This document shows, piece by piece, positions 59,080 to 64,000 of a stretch of DNA of 64,000 bases. A program made the position numbers and the translations under genes. Source of the stretch: Pyropia yezoensis (lineage: Eukaryota; Rhodophyta; Bangiophyceae; Bangiales; Bangiaceae). The stretch's first letter is position 1, and each line of letters begins with the position of its first letter. The stretch is from NCBI GenBank assembly GCA_009829735.1, contig CM020618.1:10817119-10881118 (forward strand), in the 5' to 3' direction. The notes beneath the pieces were generated by a model that saw nothing but the letters and a program-made list of their open reading frames with translations, did not search any database and was not told the origin of the DNA.

Positions 59080-61437
59080 TTAGCGATCGTCGGCTCTCGG
59101 GGGGAGCTCCGGAAACCCTAACCGCACTGGTGACGAGAGGTCATCCATCGCCGGCGCTCTGTCGTTGGGCAGTACGGGTGGAGTGCCGAGCGCCTGCCCC
59201 AAGACCGGCACTTCCCCATTCGAAAACTGGTGGCCAGCCGGAAGTTCCTCCACCAAGCACGCCGCCATCGGATCCGAGACCTGCCCCGACAGTCGCAGCG
59301 GCAGCCCACCCAGGTGTCCCGACATGGAAGGTAACGGCCGCGCTGTAGGCTCCATGGAGCCTTCGACAAGGGCCTCTTGTAACCGCTTGCCCACGTCCCT
59401 GTATTGGTTCATGTAGTTGTGCATCTTGGCTACAGCAGCCACGAGCATCTCCTTACGCTGCAGTGTCTTTGCCTGGCGGACCCGCCGCTTTTCGTTGGAC
59501 ACTCGCGCGTGATGGCGGTTGCGCTCCTTCCGCGTGAACTCGCGCATCGCTCGCTGCGCGTCCGTCAGCTCAGAGGACCGAGGACCTCGTTTGCGCTTTG
59601 GCTTGGCTTGTCCCGCCTGTCCACCCGAGTCGCCATCGCCGTCGTCCTCGCTGTAGCAAAACTCGATGACGTTGGCAGCGAGTGCTCGATAGTTGGGCAC
59701 CAACGCTGACACCATTGACATGTCCGTCAGCGGCGACGACAGCAGCAGGCCAAGCTGGTCCAAAGTCTGACGCTTGAGCGACCGCGTCTCGTCCATCAGC
59801 GTCAGTGAGGATGAAAGGCAAGAGCCTGACATGGTTGACCGCTGTAGCGCCCCGCTCTCGGCTCGATACACCAGCGTATGACAGTGGCCCCGGAAGTCGC
59901 CAAGCATGTCGGCCATGTCAAAGCCCGAAAAGTCAACCGGCGACGTAGGCGATCGAGGAGCCCGCTGTCGTGGGCACTGGCACAGTTCGCTCTCCCGGCC
60001 GCAAAACTTGCAGGTGCAGTGCTCCACAAAGCTCATGTGCGTAAGCGCGTGTCGTGGCTCCTCGTCTGGCGTCCGCGGCGCCAAGAACATAAAGACCGCC
60101 CGGTCACGCGTGAACCTGTCGCGCGGGTTGAACCACGAGGCGATCACCACGGCGCCGTGCCAAGAAAACGTGAGGCACTCACCAGTAGCCTCGTTGTACA
60201 CAAATCGTGTACTGGAGCGGCTCGCGTCCCATCCGTAATCACCGTCCGAGCTCGCGCCGTAGATCGAACCCATAGTAATGCCGTTGACTGTTGCAAATGG
60301 CAGTACAAGCAGCTTCGAGTGCTGCTTGACCAGGTCACCGGCAGGCACTGGCCCGACGCCGGAGCTCGCAAACTGCATGTCCATGGTCATTGCAAAGGCA
60401 TTGTCGAGTGCCCCTTGAGTCGGCCGCCCGGCGTCACCGCGGAGGAGCCACTCGCGTACCAGGCTATTTCTCCGCATTAACCGCAGCGCCCGCTCGCAGC
60501 TGTGCATGGGTCGTGTGGGTAAATTGCTGATACCACCGTCCTGCCGATAGCTGTCAACGATGAACCGAGCCAACTCCGGTCCGTTCGGTGGTAACCTGCG
60601 GTCATCGCACACCTCAATCTCGTCATCGACTACCTGCACCTTGGGCCCATCTCGTGGCGGCGCCGCCACGCGAGGAGGCAGACCCGGTGTCAGAGGTGCT
60701 GCCGGTGGAGACAAGGTTTGGTCTGCCATTGGTGGCAAGCGTTGGGCATCACCATCCGAGCTACCAGCACTCACAATGCTGCAGCTGCGGGCCAGCAACA
60801 TGTGCTCCTCCATCTCCTTTGAGAAGGGCTTATGCGGCGGCATCGGGTCCGGCGGCGGTGCCGTCGGAAACCTCCCGGTCGACCGCCCGTCCAAGTGTAG
60901 ACTGCCAAGCATCGCGCCCGCCTCGTCGGAAGTTGCTGGCGGGGTAGAAAGGCCACGGCCAAACAGCGGGTCCCCGCCACCGCCACAGCCAGAGTACAGA
61001 TCAGGTCGTGTCGGTTCTTTGCTCCACCGCTGCGGTTCAATTGCGGCCTTGTTGTCCCCCCACTCCCGTCGGTCCACGGTGCCGCCCAAGAGGCTGGTGG
61101 CTCGGCCGTCGCACTCATCCACAGCGCCTGCTCCACCCGCACACCCAAGAGTGGGAAAAGGAACAGCACTAGTACCCAGAGCGGCGCCACAACCAGGCGA
61201 GTCCACACCCGGGGGCCTGCCAGCGCTGCGTCGATCGTCTCCCACCTCGACACTCCCGTTGTCAACGGCAGGATACGGAAAGGTGGCAGCGTAGCCAGGG
61301 AAGGCGTCCCTGTATGCAGCCCCGCCGCCAGTTGGGGCCGACGCATGAGGTGACGGTCCAGACTTCGCAACCCCACCGGTAGAGGCGGTCGTCAAACGCG
61401 CCTCTACGTTATGTGCGTCGCCAAAGGCATTCTCCAT
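59080..61437 (-). CDS. bZIP-like transcription factor with Cys cluster
   Basis: 785 residues from the ATG at 61437. A disordered Gly/Pro/Ser-rich N terminus (1-260) precedes a globular middle (about 290-470; ELARFIVDSYRQDGGISNLP, LLVLPFATVNGITMGSIYGA, CLTFSWHGAVVIASWFNPRD). A cysteine cluster lies at about 472-488 (HCTCKFCGRESELCQC). A Lys/Arg patch (KPKRKRGPRSS) leads to the basic region ERNRHHARVSNEKRRVRQ with Asn at 640. It keeps N-x3-A-x2-S of bZIPs but has Asn where the invariant Arg normally follows Ser. The zipper heptads after it carry Leu, Met, Tyr, Leu, a weak zipper. Probably nuclear and DNA-binding; targets unknown. The middle region may be a ligand or PAS-like domain, but I cannot assign it. 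The tail is Pro-rich. Confidence 0.7.
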   Translation of the reverse strand: MENAFGDAHNVEARLTTASTGGVAKSGPSPHASAPTGGGAAYRDAFPGYAATFPYPAVDNGSVEVGDDRRSAGRPPGVDSPGCGAALGTSAVPFPTLGCAGGAGAVDECDGRATSLLGGTVDRREWGDNKAAIEPQRWSKEPTRPDLYSGCGGGGDPLFGRGLSTPPATSDEAGAMLGSLHLDGRSTGRFPTAPPPDPMPPHKPFSKEMEEHMLLARSCSIVSAGSSDGDAQRLPPMADQTLSPPAAPLTPGLPPRVAAPPRDGPKVQVVDDEIEVCDDRRLPPNGPELARFIVDSYRQDGGISNLPTRPMHSCERALRLMRRNSLVREWLLRGDAGRPTQGALDNAFAMTMDMQFASSGVGPVPAGDLVKQHSKLLVLPFATVNGITMGSIYGASSDGDYGWDASRSSTRFVYNEATGECLTFSWHGAVVIASWFNPRDRFTRDRAVFMFLAPRTPDEEPRHALTHMSFVEHCTCKFCGRESELCQCPRQRAPRSPTSPVDFSGFDMADMLGDFRGHCHTLVYRAESGALQRSTMSGSCLSSSLTLMDETRSLKRQTLDQLGLLLSSPLTDMSMVSALVPNYRALAANVIEFCYSEDDGDGDSGGQAGQAKPKRKRGPRSSELTDAQRAMREFTRKERNRHHARVSNEKRRVRQAKTLQRKEMLVAAVAKMHNYMNQYRDVGKRLQEALVEGSMEPTARPLPSMSGHLGGLPLRLSGQVSDPMAACLVEELPAGHQFSNGEVPVLGQALGTPPVLPNDRAPAMDDLSSPVRLGFPELPPRADDR

Positions 61438-63309
61438 GGCACCCCGGGTGCTGAAGTACAGAGTCTAACGCAGACGATCCCAGTCCACGAGACAGTGTGC
61501 GCCCCCGTACGCAAGCGTGCAGCACCCGGGACTGCGACGTCATCAACGGGTCGGCTAGCCGCACGGGGCGCGGAAAAGCGAGGCGTACGGACAACAGACG
61601 AGTGCGGCGGCTACAGTATGGCCGCGGCACGAGGCGTGGCGGATGCTTATGCCAGACTACCGGCATAGAGTACCGCACCCCTCTGACCACGAATGGGTCA
61701 GGCGCAGCGCCACGCATGCACGGCGGCCGGCAGCAGAGTGGCGCGGATATACTGCAACACCCGAGACGATGGGGCCGGTACCACCGGGGAGAGAAAGCTG
61801 GGAGTAGAGGGTTGGGTGGAAGACGGGCGGTTGGGACGGCCGGGTGGCCGTGCAAGTGGGCGTAGGCGGCAGGAGCAGGCAGCTAAGGATACGCCGCCAG
61901 TCAAGCCTCGTGACGGTTCGGCTTCCGCGTGGCAATCAGCGAAGTGCTCTCCGACCGGGCGGTTGGGACAACCACGGTGCGGAGACGGCACAAGGAAAAA
62001 AATCGTGAGGCGTGCTGGCGCGCACACTCGGGTCGGCACAACAAACGACACTGGCGGGGAAGGCGGGACAACCCCGGTGGCGTCAGCACAGACGAGCCTT
62101 GATGGAAGCGACGGGTGGGAGACGGACGCCAACACGAGCACGGGGGCTCACCCAAAACTAATCATGGCCGCGCAAGGATGCCTCTGGAGCCCGCAGGTCC
62201 AATCACCGCGAGCTTTGCTGCTCGTTTTCTGTCCTTGTGGTCCGTCCTCCTAGAATTCTTTTCGTGCAACACTGACGAGGAAGGATCTGGAGGGGCGGTG
62301 TCTTGGCAGTCCAGGCAGGTCCCAGCAGCTCTCTCGTGAGCCAGGGGCCGATGCAGTGAGCACTTCAATTCGAAGCGGCCCGGCGCGTGACGTGGCGCAC
62401 GCTCGGTCGGACTGTGACCGCCGTTTCGTTCGGCACGAACGAGGGCCGCAGCCAATCATGTGGGAGCCCCCGCGGGCGAGGGAGCCGCGGCACCTCAGAA
62501 ATACAAGTCAACGGCTGAAGCCGTATCAGATCTCGTATCTAGCGGATCCTCACGTGAGGACCACTTGTGATTCCAAAACCGGAACTCGACACCTGCTTTC
62601 AACTATGACTGAAAATGTGCCGAAAACAAGCGACACAATGTCAAACTCCACGGCTCGTATCTATGTAATAACAAGTCTGGTTGCCGTCACGCACGCGCTC
62701 GCGGAGCGGTCCATACATACATAGGAATTTACATGGCAACCCGTGTGAAGCGAGATATGGCGCGTCGCCAGGGCGGGAGCCGCCAATCCTCTTCTGACAG
62801 CAGGGCCGCCCAATCTCACCCGGGAAGGGTCGGCGGCCATCGCGAATGACGTTGGGAGTGGGCCACTCCTCGGGTAGGCCAACAGAGATACGGGTAGGCG
62901 ACTTGGCCTCCAGCGCTCGGCGACTTGGCCGATGCCTTCGGCTCGGATGTCACGACGGGAAGGCTCGGCTGGTTGGTTTTCAGCACAATAAATACGTACA
63001 GCCACCTCTCTGACTCCTTGCGCCCCAGATTTAGACCAATGCACAGGACGCATGAAAAAGTGGGGGGCGGGAGCGGGCACGCGGCTACCAGCCCCAGCAT
63101 CACTTCACTTTGACCCCCCCCACGATTGCGAAGCCGAGAAGGCATCGTGTTCTTCTGGTGTAAGACCCATTTGCACAGGCCTTTCCCTCATCTTCCTCGA
63201 ACGTCGGCCGGTGGCGGGCCGAGCAACCAGCGGTCCACTGTGCCACGCCCACCTCCCCTCTCTCCAAGAAAGCCACCGCGTGCTCCTTGACGGGCGGTCT
63301 AAGACAGGG
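61438..63309. other. Spacer, 5' flank of the bZIP-like gene
   Basis: Open frames such as 61693-62253 (+) lack domains and balanced composition. From about 62340 the DNA becomes AT-richer. No RNA gene or repeat recognised. Confidence 0.5.
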
Positions 63310-63311
63310 TA

Positions 63312-63430
63312 TTGTGCGTCCCGTAAAAAGTGGACGTGCACGGGTCGTGCAGTGTGGGTTTGATTGGTCCAGTGGCCGATATTTGACATGATCACGACAC
63401 GAGCACGTCCACTTTTTTCGGGACGCACTA
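63312..63430. mobile_element. 119-bp MITE, Tc1/mariner (Stowaway)-like
   Basis: Terminal inverted repeats of 28 bases (left starts ttgtgcgtcccgtaaaaagt; right, reversed, starts tagtgcgtcccgaaaaaagt) match at 26 of 28 positions and are flanked by TA on both sides (63310-63311, 63431-63432). The element is non-coding. TA duplication and size fit a mariner-type MITE. Confidence 0.75.
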
Positions 63431-63437
63431 TACCGCA

Positions 63438-63560
63438 TGTGGCGCTGAGTTTGTGGCGCCTCGTGGCACGACTTGATTGGCTCCGGGGCGCCACGTGTAT
63501 GCCGGATCAGCGCCACAAACTCGACGCCACGACCACATGGCTTTGGCCAAAGCCATGTGG
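63438..63560. repeat. Fold-back repeat and 28-bp perfect palindrome
   Basis: gtggcgctgagtttgtggcg at about 63438-63459 is repeated in inverted form at about 63509-63531. Immediately after, 63533-63560 is a perfect palindrome centred on ttggccaa (ccacatggctttgg and its complement). Together with the adjacent MITE this is a cluster of hairpin-forming sequences. Confidence 0.85.
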
Positions 63561-63645
63561 CGCACCACGCCACAAAGGGAGCCACAGAACTGACGAACCT
63601 CAAGTGTGGTACACTTTTGAAGTAGTTAATTAATCCAATGGACTG

Positions 63646-63906
63646 ATGCCCCGTCTCACGCGCGCATTCCACGACCTCTTCCCCTGCCCCACATCAACGC
63701 TTCGTGTTTCCCGCCTCCTCGGTGTACCATTGGCATTCTGGGCGTACGGGCTGCCGAGCGCCGCTGCCGTCAACGATAAGCAGTTTTTACACGTGCAGCA
63801 GGACCGGCTCCTGCCATCGAAGGGGGGGTGGGATTTTGCAGAACCGTCCACAAGGAACTGGGCGTGGGCGATGTTGGTCATTGGCAAGAAAAGCAATGTC
63901 ATCTGA
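63646..63906 (+). CDS. Small hypothetical ORF (86 aa)
   Basis: ATG at 63646 with a stop at 63906. It has a hydrophobic stretch at about 23-42 (LLGVPLAFWAYGLPSAAAV) that could act as a signal anchor, and a mixed C-terminal part. No family recognised and no supporting context; it may be chance. Confidence 0.25.
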   Translation: MPRLTRAFHDLFPCPTSTLRVSRLLGVPLAFWAYGLPSAAAVNDKQFLHVQQDRLLPSKGGWDFAEPSTRNWAWAMLVIGKKSNVI

Positions 63907-64000
63907 CGGCAGCCACCTTGGGGCGGCTCGCGTGGGCGTCCATGCTGAGCGTCACACCCCAGAGTCGGACGTGCCGGGCGTGCCGGGCAGGGAGGCGGTT

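Noticed and set aside
63100-63672. 190-codon minus-strand frame near the right end
   Set aside because: It runs straight through the MITE and fold-back repeats.
1-64000. Bacterial origin suggested by dense open frames and GTG/TTG starts
   Set aside because: High GC alone gives long frames. DVR with a transit-like leader, kinesin-5, PRA1, a GT-AG intron and a chromovirus are eukaryotic; only ATG starts were used.
1-64000. tRNA, rRNA and snRNA genes
   Set aside because: I scanned for T-arm (GGTTCRANTCC) and conserved rRNA words and saw no convincing candidate; a dedicated covariance search could still find one.

Overview
The window is nuclear DNA from a GC-rich photosynthetic eukaryote. The evidence is a plastid-type divinyl chlorophyllide reductase with a transit-like leader, a kinesin-5, a BCCIP/Bcp1 protein, a PRA1 protein, a bZIP-like protein, at least one spliceosomal intron and a chromovirus (Ty3/gypsy) LTR retrotransposon. 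Very GC-rich, mostly intron-poor genes with Ala/Gly-rich proteins would fit a bangiophyte red alga (Porphyra/Pyropia-like). That placement is inference; nothing here proves it.

Layout. (1) 1-24.9 kb is an accessory-looking region. It holds lineage-specific proteins with amino-acid repeats, long poly-C/poly-G runs, several minisatellites and a dispersed ~345-bp repeat family. Recognisable content: a 2OG-Fe(II)-oxygenase-like protein (8.3-9.5 kb) lying between two arrays that share one core sequence, a C2HC-finger repeat protein (10.7-12.3 kb), a small spliced HIRAN-domain gene (18.6-19.3 kb, minus) and a 996-aa protein ending in a helicase-associated (HA)-like domain (21.9-24.9 kb). (2) 24.9-26.7 kb carries the C-terminal part of a GT14-like glycosyltransferase and a RING-H2 gene. 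(3) 26,668-43,459 is a chromovirus with 470/469-bp LTRs and target-site duplication GGCGT, inserted at the end of the RING reading frame. It shows gag, pol (AUGA overlap), chromodomain, and a 647-codon ORF antisense to gag-pol. As assembled, its interior appears twice around a 500-N gap. The matching TSDs and the homopolymer indels suggest one ~9.4-kb element whose overlapping contig ends were not merged. (4) 44.4-61.5 kb is a conserved gene block: BCCIP (-), an ankyrin relic, PRA1 (-), an unknown Ala-rich protein (+), DVR (-), kinesin-5 (-) and bZIP-like (-). (5) 61.5-64 kb is intergenic with a TA-flanked MITE and fold-back repeats.

The genes do not form one pathway. Recurring regulatory-looking features are C-tracts on the coding strand just upstream of several ATGs and a palindromic GTACWGTAC motif confined to spacers of the 45-59 kb block. 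Several reading frames break exactly in homopolymers, so uncorrected sequencing error is a live explanation for many apparent pseudogenes. The most novel candidate is the chromovirus antisense ORF.
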